64,000 nucleotides of DNA from Takakia lepidozioides (lineage: Eukaryota > Streptophyta > Takakiopsida > Takakiales > Takakiaceae), in the NCBI GenBank assembly GCA_030704615.1, contig CM060733.1:1242001-1306000 (forward strand), in the 5' to 3' direction. Both the position numbers and the translations under genes were made by a program. The notes beneath the pieces were generated by a model that was not told the origin of the DNA, ran no database searches, and saw only the letters and a program-made list of their open reading frames with translations. Numbering within the stretch: the first letter of the stretch is position 1; each line of letters opens with the position of its first letter. Shown in pieces: positions 47,154 through 59,749 of the stretch.

Positions 47154-48245
47154 ATGGAGCCCACCTCCCCAGCTCGATTCTTCGACCGTGCAGCTCAGAT
47201 TCCTCCCGATCCGAGCAGACAGCCCACACAACTCCAGCAACGCTTGGATCTAGCCCCCCCAGTCGATCTGCTTGAACAAATCATCGACAACGCAGAAGTA
47301 CAGGAGGCAATGAATGGAAATTTCCTAATGGTGGATATGGACATCGACGAAATGCTCACCAGGGTCACGGACATGGAGGACAATGGGATCCTGCTTCATT
47401 TCCCCGGAAGGAAAGTATCAAGGCTTCATGTGAGGGATTGGGCATGTCGTCACCTGGAGGGATCAGGAGAACTGAACCAGCACTTCTGTCGTGCCAAAGG
47501 TAGGGGCTTCTTCACCATTGTTTTTGAATCCAAGGAAGCGGCAGCTCAAGCCTTGAACTTCAACCCCCACCTCAATGGGCTGAACGTCAACATATTCCCA
47601 TGGTCGTCTAGGTTGGGGAATCGAAATGGCAAGCTTTGGGGGCCTAGAATTGTCTCTATCCCTTCCATACCAGATCAGTATCTGTATAACCTGCCAGACA
47701 TTGCTAAGCTCTTTGGCTATTTCCTTGGTTGCATTTCTGTGTTTGATCCTTTCATGAGCACTGATAAGATCAGGAAAAACAAAGCTTGGGAATCAGCAAC
47801 AATCGCTTCAAGATTAAATGATTCCGGTAGTGCCAAAATGGTGATTATGATGCCAAATGAAGATACAATCCCGCCCTTTGTAAGGCTGCCCATTGACAAA
47901 GAAGGCAACTACTACACCATTAGGCTTGTGGAGGATACCGCATCTATGGCCTGTTTCAACTGCAGCAAAGCGGGCCACATCAAAGCGGATTGTAAGGAAG
48001 GGAAACGGAAAAGAGGAGGAGGAAGAGCCAGCAACTCTTCTCCTGCCCCTATCCACCACCCAGGGGAAAGCTCCACTCCGAACAGGACACACCTCGTAGG
48101 AGCCAGAGGCACCTCCTATTCATCGGATGACCCCGCAGATCTGCTGCAAATCAAGAGTCCAATGAACAACCCAGGCTCTGGACCACAACAAATCAGCCCC
48201 ACTCTTCCAGCCCCTAAAAAGTCCGGGACTCTACAGACCCAATGA
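47154..48245 (+). CDS. LINE ORF1 protein with CCHC zinc knuckle
   Basis: Nucleic-acid-binding ORF1 of a plant LINE, 363 codons. The middle part (about 95-255, with RGFFTIVFESKEAAAQAL and GPRIVSIPSIPDQY) matches the plant ORF1 domain of the DUF4283 type. A CCHC knuckle CFNCSKAGHIKADC is at 267-280, then a basic Lys/Arg/Gly tail. The stop TGA overlaps the ATG of the next frame (ATGA at 48242-48245), and that frame continues ORF1-like low-complexity sequence to 48541. The overlap may be a mutation in a once longer ORF1 rather than a translational device. Confidence 0.75.
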   Translation: MEPTSPARFFDRAAQIPPDPSRQPTQLQQRLDLAPPVDLLEQIIDNAEVQEAMNGNFLMVDMDIDEMLTRVTDMEDNGILLHFPGRKVSRLHVRDWACRHLEGSGELNQHFCRAKGRGFFTIVFESKEAAAQALNFNPHLNGLNVNIFPWSSRLGNRNGKLWGPRIVSIPSIPDQYLYNLPDIAKLFGYFLGCISVFDPFMSTDKIRKNKAWESATIASRLNDSGSAKMVIMMPNEDTIPPFVRLPIDKEGNYYTIRLVEDTASMACFNCSKAGHIKADCKEGKRKRGGGRASNSSPAPIHHPGESSTPNRTHLVGARGTSYSSDDPADLLQIKSPMNNPGSGPQQISPTLPAPKKSGTLQTQ

Positions 48246-48751
48246 GACTAGAATTAGCACATGTTAAGGCAACCTGGGCCAACAAAGGCAAATGGATACC
48301 CGTAGGATGGGTTCTGCATACACCCACCCCACCTCCGGCTGATTCAGCAATTCCTCCCAACAGATCACTACAGCCTTCCAACACTGTGGTCACCACCGGA
48401 ATTGCATGCCACTCTGCTATTGCCAAGACTCTTGCAAGTATCAAAACATTCCCAGGCTTGTCCCTCAGCAACTCCTCAGAGATCGACTTCCAGGACATCC
48501 CAAAGGCTTCCTGCATTTCTCCACTAATTTTCAAGAAATGACCGCCAATGTCCTTTCTTCTCACTGAAGCGGCTTGGGGGGACTTTGCATCTCTATGGAT
48601 CACTGTGCAGGATGTCCGACAGTTCATTGCGAACAGCTCGCCCACCAACTGCCCCGAAAATATGCTCAAAAAAAAAATTCAAGAATTTTTTCTGGCTTTT
48701 CAACCGCACTACCACTTGTCAGGCACCACCAAAGTCTCCTAGGGTTCCTTC

Positions 48752-49744
48752 TTGGTCAAATTCCCATGGCTCAGTTGTAACCCTATGGCACACATCCTGG
48801 CTCTTATGGAAGAAGCGGATATCTACGGGACGCAGCCACCTACAGGTTCATCTTGGGTACGGAAAAACATTCTCTTAGAACCAAGAGGGGCTGCCAAACT
48901 CAAGCCAAGGTTGAGAGAAACTCTCACCAATGCCTTTGCTATGCTAGAAGCAATTGTGGAAGCAGAGATAGATGAGGAAAACCACAAAGGAGACCTCCAG
49001 CGAACTCGGGACCACCTCTACAAGGCTAGGCCCCCGCCCTCGCCATCTTCCTCATCAAGTGTTTCTGCCCGCTCCGTGGCGCCTGCCCCCTCAATGCCAA
49101 GTCAACCAGCTGTATCAGGCCCTTCACAGCAGGACACCACACCTTCTCCTGCCTCTCCAGCTTCTGCCCATCAAGATCTTCCTCCACTACAGCCTACAGC
49201 TCCAGCTCCGGAGCCCAACATGGAAGATGTCATCACCAAAATGGACCAGGTTCCACATAAACCCTCCCCTTGCTTCATTTTTTATGCTGACAAAAGAAAC
49301 TCTAAACGTTGTTGGCTCCTGTGTCGCAATGAATCATCCTCAAAATCTGTCTGCAGACATATTCCATCCATCTCTCTTCCTGCTTCTCTCTCAATGCCCT
49401 TCTACAACCAACTCACCCACAACATCCCCATTCCCCCTCTTCATCTTCCTCTCCCTCCTGACTTCTTCCTTACCTACACTCATCTGTTATCCATCGACAC
49501 AATCTACTCAAACCCCACCCTGTTCGTCTCATCTCCACCTCCATCTGCTCTGTCTAACCAATCTACCCAAACTAATGTGGTTATGATCAAGGTCAGGAAG
49601 CTCCTGCCCAAACCACCCCCCACCTACAGATGGATCAGCTCTTTACTCCCGACAGATCGTAGGGTCCGCTTCTTCTTTGACAACCCTGGGCCATCGAATG
49701 AGGTTAATACCCTCAGCCTTCTATTCCACCCACATGTTGATTAA
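48752..49744 (+). pseudogene. Linker between LINE ORF1 and endonuclease, open but of uncertain role
   Basis: 330-codon open frame. Its first 90 residues are charged and helical-looking (HILALMEEADIYG, LRETLTNAFAMLEAIVEAEI). A long Pro/Ser/Ala-rich stretch and a Leu/Pro-rich tail follow. It lies between ORF1 and the endonuclease and probably belongs to ORF1's C-terminal region or the start of ORF2. No catalytic motif. Confidence 0.45.
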
Positions 49745-50640
49745 CTTATCCTCATGGAACATCAGGGGGTTGGGGCAAGGCCCAGACTCCCTAAAAAGCG
49801 TCAGGCTCAGGAACTGGCTGCAGCCAATGCTCCGCCAAGATGCCATCATTTCCTTTCAAGAACACAAACTAGATACCCAGAAAATTTCAAACCTCACTGA
49901 CCATCTTTGGCCAATCAACAACTCTCTCTGGAAGCCAACATCCACCGGTTCAAGAGGGGGTACCGTAATCCTCCTCTCTCCTGCTCTTCACTCCCGCCTC
50001 CGTTGCAAGGCTTCATGGGTTCCGGGAAGGGCCCAATACTGCGCCCTGGACCTACCCAACAACGCAGGAACACTAGGCATAGTCAACGTCTATGCACCCA
50101 ACTCCACCGCTGAAGGGGCAGACTTCTGGACTGCCCTTGAAAATAAGATGAAAGATGTCAACTACGTAGACGGTTGGGTGGTCATGGGAGACTTCAACAT
50201 GGTTGAGGCCCCAGAAGACCGGAGATGCCCTTCCGCCTTTAACCCAACTACGCCAGAAAATGGATAACTGGAACAACCTCTCTCATTCACACAATCTAGT
50301 AGAAGCTATTTCTATTTCCCAGAACGTGCCACCAACAACCCAAATTCCGTCCTTCACCTGGTCAAACAACAGAACCTTACCTGACCTTCAAATGGCTAGG
50401 CTAGACCGATTTTACTGCTCTTTAAACATTGTCCAATGGATAACTAGAAACCCCCAAACCCCAATCTTGCAAGGCTTCGACCATGCATTCATTTCTGCTT
50501 CTCTAAAAATCCCAAACACCCAATCCAGAGGTAAAGGTATCTACAAACTTAATACCTCTCTCCTCAAATCCCCTCCTTTAAACAAGGGCTCAAAACATCT
50601 TGGTCCCAATCCGGCGAACTCCTTCAGGACCCTATTGTAA
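49739..50640 (+). pseudogene. LINE ORF2 endonuclease domain (frameshifted)
   Basis: AP-endonuclease-like nicking domain used for target-primed reverse transcription. SSWNIRGLGQ at the start, SFQEHKLD with the catalytic Glu, NVYAPN, then VVMGDFNMV with Asp and Asn; a frameshift at about 50.2 kb; then FTWSNNR and ARLDRFYCS. Order and spacing fit plant LINE ORF2. Confidence 0.8.
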
Positions 50641-51156
50641 AGTTTCAAGCTAGGCTCAAGGCAGTCAGGGTGACTGCTCAAACCATGAGCAGGGATTTGG
50701 CTCTGGAACGCTCTAGGAAAACCAAAGCTTTAACCAAGTGTCTTGTTGCGTGTCAGTCTCGAATCAAATCTCCCCGCTGTGATAATCACACTTACCTCAC
50801 TTACCTTGAAGCCAAGCAGAATTTAGAATCCCTCCAGTCCCTCCAAGAACAGAAACTCAAGCTCCAAGCAAGAGTCAACTGGTCAACCAAGGGGGAGAAA
50901 ATATCAAAATACTTCTTGACAAGACTAGGTTACGCAAAGCCTCTCAGAACATTACAGAACTAATTGACCAACCACTGGCGCTTCTGCCTCAACCCCAAAA
51001 CAGCTATCCACCCTAGCAAAGATCCACTTTACAAATCTCTTCCAAAGTGACTCTCACGGAGATCTAACCCTCTCTCCTCACCAACAAACATGCCTGCAAT
51101 CCACCCCATCCCTGTTACATCCAAACCTATCTGCTTCCCTTGAAGGGGAGCTCACT

Positions 51157-51800
51157 TTGATGGAACTAGAAACAGCGTTGCGCAAAATGCACAATGGGAA
51201 ATCCCCGGGCATCGATGGAATCCCAGTGGAATTCTACAAATGCCTCTGGCTTGAAATCTCCAACGACTTTCTCTCCATGGCCAACCAGATCTTCCGTGGT
51301 GGCATCATGCCAGAAAAATTGTCCCAAGGAGTCATTACTCTTCTCTTCAAAAAAGGAGACCGCACCAATATCTCCAACTACCGCCCCATCACCATCCTAA
51401 ATGTAGCCTATAAAATTATAGCCAAAGCCCTAGCTCTCAGACTACAAGCCCACCTTCCAGCTCTCATCAGACCTAACCAAACGGGCTTCATTAAAGGCAG
51501 ATACATTATGGACAACCTCCTTCTTGCCCAAGAAATACCTGACTTCGCCCTCAAAACTAAACAAGCAATCATTCTCCTGCTCCTTGACTTCGAGAAAGCC
51601 TTCGATAGGGTTGAGTGGTCATTCCTCCTGGGAGCCCTTGCCAAGATAGGTATCCCAGAATCTTTCAGAAAATGGGTTATTATCCTCCTTCAAAACTCCT
51701 CGAGCAGAGTCATTGTCAATGGGCAACTTTCTCCATCATTCCCGCTCCACAGATCTGTCAGGCAAGGCTGCCCATTAGCCCCCTTCCTCTTCTTTTTTAA
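51157..51800 (+). pseudogene. LINE reverse transcriptase, N-terminal part only
   Basis: Contains MHNGKSPGIDGIPVEFYK, ITLLFKKGD, NYRPITILNVAYKIIAKAL, NQTGFIKGR, motif A LLLLDFEKAFDRVEW and motif B-like SVRQGCPLAPFLF. The match ends abruptly at about 51800. The catalytic motif C (xADD) and thumb are absent. The downstream open frame to 51996 is only the antisense of the next element. Confidence 0.9.
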
Positions 51801-51804
51801 ATCC

Positions 51805-53458
51805 TATGCTTATTTGTGTGCACGATCTGTGCACGAGTGGATCTCAGCGAAATTTCAGACTAGTAGCCGATTTGATGTGGCGTCAATTGATATCTCTATC
51901 AAACTCGGGGGATGCCGCCATGGAGGGGTATGTTGCGTTTTCGCCATTGATCTGGCGGTCGAGCTGCCCAGGCACAGTGGGATGGTGACGAGCTAGTGCA
52001 GAGAAGACCGTTTCTTGCCCAAGTGCTGGCAAACTGACCGTGGATAGCTGCCGCTTGTTGGGGTCTTCTTGCGACATCTGCACAGAGTTTTGCCCAAGCC
52101 TTCCTCCCTTCAATCTGCAGATCCCAGAATACTCTAGAAAGCAAGGTTGATAAAGTGCAGGTGGTACCCGAGAGGGTCCAGGCACATCTAACTTTCCAAA
52201 TGTTCCACAGTGTAGAGCAGCGAAGGCAGTCGTAGACTGGGCAGTTTGAAGCTTTGGTTTTTGAATTTGAGTCATAGTTGAGAAGCAGATGAACAACTGA
52301 GAAGTCTTGGGTATCCCAATGTCTATAAAAATCTTTAATGATAGGCCAAACTTTTCTGGGGGTAAGGCAACAGATAAGGCAATGTTCCAGGGTTTCTAGC
52401 TGCCCGTAGGAGCAACAAGAGCAAATCAATGCTTCCTGGAATTGTAACCACTCTCCCACCTTAAGGACTCTGTTGGCTATTTGCCATAGAAAGGCGGACA
52501 TCTTGGCTGGCCTTGTTTTTTCCCATATACATGTCCAGATAGATTTCCAGTTCTCCTCCATAAACCCATAAGATTGCCATTTCAAGTTCCATTTGGCAAA
52601 GAGGGGGTTGGGTGATGACAGAGCCTTGTATGCTGTTCTGGTGGTGTACGTGAAGAAGGGAGTCGGAGATCTAGAGAAAGCCCAGGACCATTCTCTTGGA
52701 TCGAAGGGAAGCTCCGCGAGGGGCCTTCCTGAAATCCAGAAGAATGAATTTGCTGCCAGCTAGGTAGTCATGGGGATCGTAGGGTCTAGAATAGGGTTCA
52801 TGTCACTTGTGGGAGAGAACCAGCAGCAGATTCTGATGGGAGTATGGGGGAGATTTGGAAGGGAGAGAGGGACCATACTCTGTAGGGATAGAGACATGGT
52901 CACAGGATGGATACTGAACGGGAAGGCCCGTAGACTGTTGTTTAGCTTGTCCATGACAAAGAGGATGGTAAGCGACTCTCTGACAATAGCCAAGGACCAG
53001 TAGTTCATTGTGGGGGTAGAAGGACTTGCTTGCAGTGTTGGTAGCCAGGAGGAAATTGAGTCTTTGATGGTCTGAAAGCCAGAGGAAGTTCTGGCTGATC
53101 CAGCAATGCTGGCAATAGATGTGGAGTCCATAAAATCTTGGTTGTTCCATATGTGTCTAACCTGGTAAATGCCAGATCTGTCCCAGTAAGACCATCTTTT
53201 GGCTTGGGCCCTTTGTGGTTGGGATGGCTTGTTGGTATTTAAGAATAGGTGCTGACGGAGGGTTTCCTCATAAGTCTGAGGTTCCATTTTCCGTAGAAAG
53301 GGCCGGAGTCTTCCCCATGCATGCCAGATGGTGGTCCACAGGGATGAACCTAATTGGCCCTGCCTTCTTAAGGCAAGACTACGCAATGGGTTTTGATGCT
53401 TAGCACCGATACTTCCGATTACGCTTCGAATGAAATCGAGAAACGTGCCAAACATCAA
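51805..53458 (-). mobile_element. LINE ORF2 3' part (connecting region and zinc-binding domain), opposite orientation
   Basis: Read on minus from 53458: a connecting region (LWTTIWHAWGRLRPFL, KRWSYWDRSGIYQVRHIWN), a frameshift at about 52.6-52.76 kb, then the reverse-transcriptase zinc-binding domain (AKMSAFLWQIANRVLKVGEW, CCSYGQLETLEHCLICC, LWNIWKVRCAW). It ends near 51.81 kb with TTTAAAAAAG, a possible short A-tail. It contains the parts missing from the plus-strand LINE, but the reverse-transcriptase segment with motif C is absent from both. Confidence 0.8.
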
Positions 53459-53459
53459 A

Positions 53460-55340
53460 ATTAAATATTAAACATGGCACGACGAGAACCAAATCACGAC
53501 GGAAAACATTTGCACGAAGAAACCTAAAACACATCATTTCACAACTTTCTTCAACCTACAAGCCTTCTTGAAATTAAACAATGTTCTATGTTTGATGTCA
53601 GTTTCACCTTTCCACCTGATTTCGGATCAACCCCAAGATGCCATCATGTTCGACATACTAGTTGTCGTTCATGGAACTTTGAAGTGGTATGCTGGAACTG
53701 CCTTGTGCAAGAGAATTAGGGAAAAGAGAGCTCAGTGGAGGTAGCAGCAAAGAATAGTGGGATACTTCAGGGCCAGAAAGACGTGTGTATGAGTATAAGC
53801 ATGCCAACAAAGGAAGAAGAAGAGACATTGCACACTCCAAAGCACGATGAAGAACAGGGGAAATGAAATGAAATGAAATGGTTTATAATGCCCGCGGAAA
53901 GCTCATAGAGCTTATGGGACAAAATGAGGAACAGGGGAGAAAAACATGCTCGTCTTCATGTCAACCCGGTCTACTTTTCCATAGGAGGTAAACATGCCTT
54001 GAAATCTCTGATTGTCGTGCATCATACTCAAAGTTGCCACAGAACACTGGCCTCAATCTCGCCATGCTTCAGCATTGCTTAGAACTTATGAAATAGTTTA
54101 AGGGGCTCCTAATTCACTGCTCCAAAATCCTTAATGACTGAAGACGGAAAGGAATGATCTAATTGAGAAGATAGAACAAATCACAAATTCAGCAAATAAA
54201 GTTCGACACACCAAAGAAGATGGCACAAGCTCATAGTCTACGCACAACATTTGATGTTTGTATACGTTCTTGCATGGCTCTTCTTCATGCCCCAACACCT
54301 CATGAGCAACTGACTATTGATTCAGGGCATAACTATTGATACAAATAAAGTCAGATAGTTATAGTAAAAGTTGTTGAAACATATCATGTTTCATTCTGTG
54401 CCCCTGATCCTAACTATCCCTCAATTCTATGGTGTTTGCATACCTCTTTTAAGGTTTATCTGCTATCACTTCATCTGACCTTACCTGTGAGGACAATAGG
54501 AATGATTCTTTAAAATAGAAATGGAATCGGAAGGCCAGTCCTCAGAGAGAAAAGAAATAGAATGGAAGGGGAGAACATTGTGGCATATGCAATTACACCT
54601 ATTCATCATGGATCTAAGTAATCAAATAGCTTAACCCTAGCTCCGCCCCACACTTTACAGTGTAGGCAGGGTCATGCTTCTATGGTCAATGAACAATTAG
54701 CTAACTAACTACAAATGGGTTTTTGCCCCTTTCTATTCACACTACACATCCAACAATGCTTGACACGTGTCATTCAAAAATACCTCCACCCTATGAGTAA
54801 TTCTAAATAAAATGTAATTGGAGCCTTTCTATATTCATTTAAATGCTCCCGCCTATATTTCTCATACCCTATATTACTTTGAAAAATGTTCTAATTTTTA
54901 CTTGTAAAGAATAAATGACACCCTACATTTTTTTTGCACGTTAGGTGGTAATTTTTGGAAGTGGATCCCCCTAGGACCCTATCGAGATGGTGTGAAGGTC
55001 CCCATTTGTACTTCCAAGCTATTTGCAGAGTTGAGATTCATAGGGTAGAATTGATTGAAGAACGGATTTGTCATAGATTTTTGGGATTGTGCCAAATCGG
55101 TTTTCTGATTTGTAAATAAATTATCACCAAGAAGAGTCTTGGTGCGTGGGTGGGGGTCTCTTTGAGCTTACGGGTGCGCTTGATAGCTTAAATGCTCGCA
55201 ATAGAGTTCATTCATGGCTATAGTACCCAACAATTCCACAGTATCAAAGTAGAGATTTCGTTAGACTAGTCCATACCTTGACACATCTCCAGTAAATTGC
55301 CACTCGACTGGTTTCGACCTGACCAGCCAAATTGTCCCAC
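53460..55340. other. Intergenic, no gene recognised
   Basis: AT-rich. A short GAAAT repeat occurs at about 53.86-53.88 kb. Open frames are short and without domains. Confidence 0.35.
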
Positions 55341-55346
55341 AATGAA

Positions 55347-55733
55347 TTAATCACTGAAGGGTTGCAGTAAGTGGGTCACAACTTGATGTGGTTGTAGTGG
55401 AGATATACCTATAGTGTTGAAACCCACAAATGCCAATTCATGAGTGTGGACAACGGGCAGGCCATGCTTGCAGCTATCAATTATAAACAGTGGCCATAAA
55501 ATGTCTTGAATGGTTGACCACCTTGCATCATCCCCATCAACATTGTCCAGCCACTCATCCACTTCAGTCTCGTCATCTTCAAGCTTTAAAGCTGAAAACT
55601 GCCAAGTGCTTTCTCTCTCACTCAGAACGTGTATAGTGTCCTTCCACCAGAACCCAGAGGGCATGACCTTCCAGATGCCATCATGTATCACAAATTGTCG
55701 GACTCGTGAATACCCGCACTCTTTCTCAATCAC
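55347..55733 (-). other. Unrecognised reading frame (128 codons), possibly an exon
   Basis: Trp- and Asp-rich peptide (LEDDETEVDEWLDNVDGDD, QDILWPLFIIDS) with a splice-acceptor-like TTTTCAG inside it at about 55.59 kb. Composition is protein-like, but I do not recognise the family and cannot define gene ends. Another open stretch on minus at 55879-56250 may belong to the same locus. Confidence 0.25.
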
Positions 55734-56334
55734 TCATGAGATTTTCCTGCTATGTGAACGAGCTGCATACAATATAACTACCCAGCACAACCTCATGAAC
55801 CTCACGCAATATACGCGAAATTGTTCATCCAAGGCATTTTATTCATGACAAATGTGGATGAAATAATATTATTGTTCTTCAGTGGGAGTAAATCACAGGC
55901 AGAGGTACAGCTGCTTGTTGGTGAAATTGTAGTGTTCTCAAGGATGGATGTGGCAGTGCAAGCGTGAACATAGAGAGGGGGGCAGCCTTATGGAAAGCTG
56001 TTGCTTGTCCAAATTCACAAGAACTTCGGCTTTGTCCAATATGAGACATAGGGTAAGGCCACACAAGCTCCGGAGTCCACCAACTTGAGGTGACTTTTTG
56101 GTTTGGTACCGGTCTTTGAAGTACCACAAAGTTCCACCATGCATTGCCAATCTTAGGTGTTCGTACCTTTGCCAAAGATTTAGCTTGGTATTTAACTTGT
56201 AGGTGTATATGTGGGTTGATTGTCTCTATTCTGGTGTTACAATGGCTCACGACATTTCCAGCCCATGGCTCTAGTCTATTCTAACATGTGGGTTCAAGTA
56301 GCTGTATTATGGTTTTTGGTATGAAGGTAAGTCA

Positions 56335-57125
56335 TTGACCCAGTATTTTTGGTCTATGCCGTCACAGCTCGTCACAAGATCACAGCCGTTACAGCCCATC
56401 ACAGCCCCACACATGCCATATATAGGTCACAGCCCCACAGGCCACAGCCGTCACAGCCCCCTCTATGGCCGCTCATGGCAGTTTAGCCATTTCTCCAAGG
56501 GGTTTAGCCACGCCTAGCTAGGATTTGTGTCGCTTGACCTTTGAGCTCTCTTGCAACAAGCTATGGCGACTGTGAGGAAATCAACAAGGTATTTTTGCTC
56601 TCTTTGGCTCCCGCACACCACCAATAGTAGCTCTAAGTCATGAGGAAGATGTTTGCCACAATCCAAGCCCTCTTTCTCACTTAAACTCCCCCAAACACGC
56701 CACTCAAGACCGTGACAAACAACCATGCCTTGCTGGTTTCCAGCCCTTGTAAGTACTACTTCATGCGCTCTCCTTGGCCATAACATGTATCTTAGAGCCT
56801 ATTCCAGCTCTCCACACCTGCCGCTTCAAGAGCCATGCTCTATCTAGGCTTGTACCCAACTCAAAACACGCTCTACAAGTGCCGGACTGTCACGTAAGTG
56901 CAAATCAGCCCCTTACCTTCCCTTCTAGCTCTCCATAGGTTAAAGATGACGGCTTAACTAGGCTGAATGCATGCTCCACACATGCACTACTCCCACATAA
57001 GAGAAATCAGCCCTTCCCTTGCTTGCTCTCCAAGCTTGAAGATAAAAGCTTCAATGGGCTGAATGCATGCTCCAGACATGCATCCCCTTCACACAAGAGG
57101 TAATATCAGCCCCTCATCTTGGTTC
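56335..57125 (+). repeat. CACAGCC-rich and diverged tandem repeats
   Basis: 56.36-56.46 kb repeats CACAGCC/TCACAGCC words. At about 56.93-57.12 kb, two or three diverged units of roughly 95 bp share GGCTGAATGCATGCTCCA followed by ACATGCA and AATCAGCCC. No coding role is seen. The region to 57.75 kb stays C/T-rich. Confidence 0.6.
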
Positions 57126-57879
57126 TTTGGCTCCTTGATGCTCTCTAAAACAAGACTAAGCACTCCACAACATTTTCAAAGCTCCTGAAACCCTAAGGCT
57201 TGCATTTCCAGCCACAAGACACTCCTCTTGTGGTACAAGAGCTATTCTTCCAAGCTCTAAAACCCTAGGTGCACATTCCATGGCCTTGCCGCACCTCTTA
57301 GCTCCTGTTCCAGCCCTGCTCTTGCCATGGCAAGAGCCTTCTCAATGCTGAAGCTCGAGATTGAAACCCAATCTCAACATACTCCATCAAGTGCACTGAT
57401 TTGCCCAAAGCCAAATCAGCCCTCTTGCTTGGTCTTTTAATCCTTCAACGCACAATGAAGCTCACATTCCCAAGGCCAGTTCTCAGCCACTATAACCTGC
57501 TCTTGACTGATCCTCTTCCCAATCATGCTTGCTCATGCATGTACACAATCTGAAACCATCAAGGTGCTCTGGAATTACCTGCAGCACGGTGCTTTCATCT
57601 CTGAAGCTGAAGATCGAATGCCAAGGTCCACCTTACTCATAACCAGCATCGCCTCTCCTTCTAACAACCAAGAGCTCCACGATGCTCCTTGCATAACGGG
57701 TAACTGCAGACTACACTGGCTCAAAAGCGGCAGATGTGCCTTCCACTGAAAGTTTATGAGAAAAACTTAATGCACATTTTAATTAAGGATATTTGTTCAA
57801 ATATATTCTTATCTTCATAGGTAATGGTATACGAATCATATTTAGTAAATGGTCTCACCCAAATATTTGAGATATTTTT

Positions 57880-57910
57880 TATTATATATATATATATATA
57901 TATATATATT
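57880..57910. repeat. TA dinucleotide microsatellite
   Basis: An uninterrupted run of alternating T and A of about 30 bp within AT-rich sequence. Confidence 0.9.
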
Positions 57911-57914
57911 TTCT

Positions 57915-59745
57915 TATTTAGAAATAATAGCTATTTAATATTATCTTGTAGTTTATGAAATTTGTCCATATAACAGTAAGCTCCTAGAGACAATAACAAT
58001 ATATATATTCTTAGCAAAGATCTCCACCCAAATATGAATTTTTCAAAATGCTATGGACAAATCGTCATTTTGGGGGTTTTTTGGTACCAAAAATCCATAT
58101 AGTGTCTTGATGGATGGATGGAATTGTTCACAAATTTATATTTGTGTCTATTCAAACATTGTGTATTTAGTTGTAAAGTCCATATATGAATTGGTTTTGC
58201 ACAAATAGGTTTTTCAGATGGCATTTGGGACATCCAATGGACTGTGACAGTCCATTGGAATTCCCTACAAAAGTCCACAACTTCATGAGATTTCATCCAA
58301 ATTCCAAAATAATTGTACCTATATGTACATATGGTAAGTGGCTAACCCATTCTAGTAAGTCCATTTGCTATGAATATATATTTATGTGTATAGGGTGAAG
58401 AATAATATGACAAGCAGTTAGTCGAAAACTGCAAATTGCAGTCCAAACTGAGCCACTCTAGTCTGCATCTACCCTAACAACCTGGTTTATCTCATTTTCA
58501 AGCAAAAACCACAAGTGCTTCAACTAACTCGTATCTGGCACTCACAAATACGAGCTCATCTTTCTCGAGTGATAAACAAGAAGAATACAAGCACACAAGC
58601 TCTCTGGAATTCACACACTTGCACATGAAAACATCACTCATATATTAAATCGAGCCAAGTGCACCCCACGCCATGAGAATCCACACTACGGCGCCATAGC
58701 TAGACGCGATGAGGCTCAACTCAAGAAAGATGAGCCTCCCCGGGCTTGCCGTGAAGATAACCACTCCAGGGCCTAAATCTGCCTCGACCCCTGATTTGAC
58801 ACTTGGGCCAATCTCAAATGTCAATATTTAAAAGCTAGCTAGTTTCACACTAGTACTGAAATAACTTGACAATCATGAAGAAAGAAAACATGGTGGATGA
58901 GTTAAGGCTACGTGATAAAGTTTTGGAGCCACAATTTTTTAGAAGTATTAGATATTACATTTGTTCAAGGATGATCACAATAATTTTACTGTAAGAAAAA
59001 GGTCCATTCAGAGGGCATTTTGCTATTCTCGGGTTTGGAAACTTGGGCTATTATCTACACTAAACCTGACCTAGTTTTCAACAGACGCACCTTACAAATT
59101 CATAAGGTGCCTACCACGCCTAGCAAGGCCTTATTAATTTGTAAAAAATGTATGTGTTGAACATGATGACTGTTCTCGTCAGGTCCATGTATCTCCAAAT
59201 ACGAAAGGATCTATTTTTTTTAAAAAAGGAAACAAAAAGGAACTTTAGTTAGGTTCTTACTAATAGTATTCAGTGTCAAGAGCAAAAGAGAGATATTTTT
59301 GTGTTTCAAGAAACTACGTAGTAGAGATTCAAACAAAAAGAATAACATGAAACACTATGAAGAAACTGAGGAGTGATAGAGGATGAGAATTCATGAGTGG
59401 TGAATTGTCTAAGTACCTTGAGGATGAAGGAATTCATACACCATGGCATAACATAATGGAATATCGCTTAGGCCACCTAACAAGGTAGGTGTGTAGCCTC
59501 ATGTAATTCACTAGAGGTCATCTTTTGTGGGGCTGAAATTTGCCCAATGGCGGCCCTTTAAGGGTTAACCTAATTTTACAAAATTGTATTGTTATTAAAA
59601 TATTATAATTATATTCTTAATGGGAAAAGGGCTGCGGTGGAGGAAAATAGTAATATACATATCAAAATTAATGTTGATTCAGTACGGTACTATAGTTACT
59701 CGGAGTACGTAACTGGTTTTGGTGTCTTATTATGGTACGTAATGA
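57915..59745. other. AT-rich intergenic region, no gene recognised
   Basis: Low-GC sequence with only short open frames and no recognisable domain or structured repeat. Confidence 0.35.
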
Positions 59746-59749
59746 CATA

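Larger units (their letters stand above)
46430..51800 (+). mobile_element. Plant LINE retrotransposon, 5' and middle part, truncated in the reverse transcriptase
   Basis: In order on plus: ORF1 with zinc knuckle (47.15-48.25 kb), a degenerate linker (48.25-49.7 kb), AP-endonuclease-like domain (49.7-50.5 kb) and reverse transcriptase (51.16-51.80 kb). The LINE match stops after PLAPFLFF, before the catalytic FADD motif. The 5' boundary near 46.43 kb is a guess, based on where CT-rich leader sequence begins. Frameshifts separate the open frames, so this copy is not functional. Confidence 0.8.

Noticed and set aside
51157-53458. Twin-priming 5' inversion of the LINE
   Set aside because: Twin priming gives diverging pieces with the 3' part outside in its own orientation; here the pieces converge.
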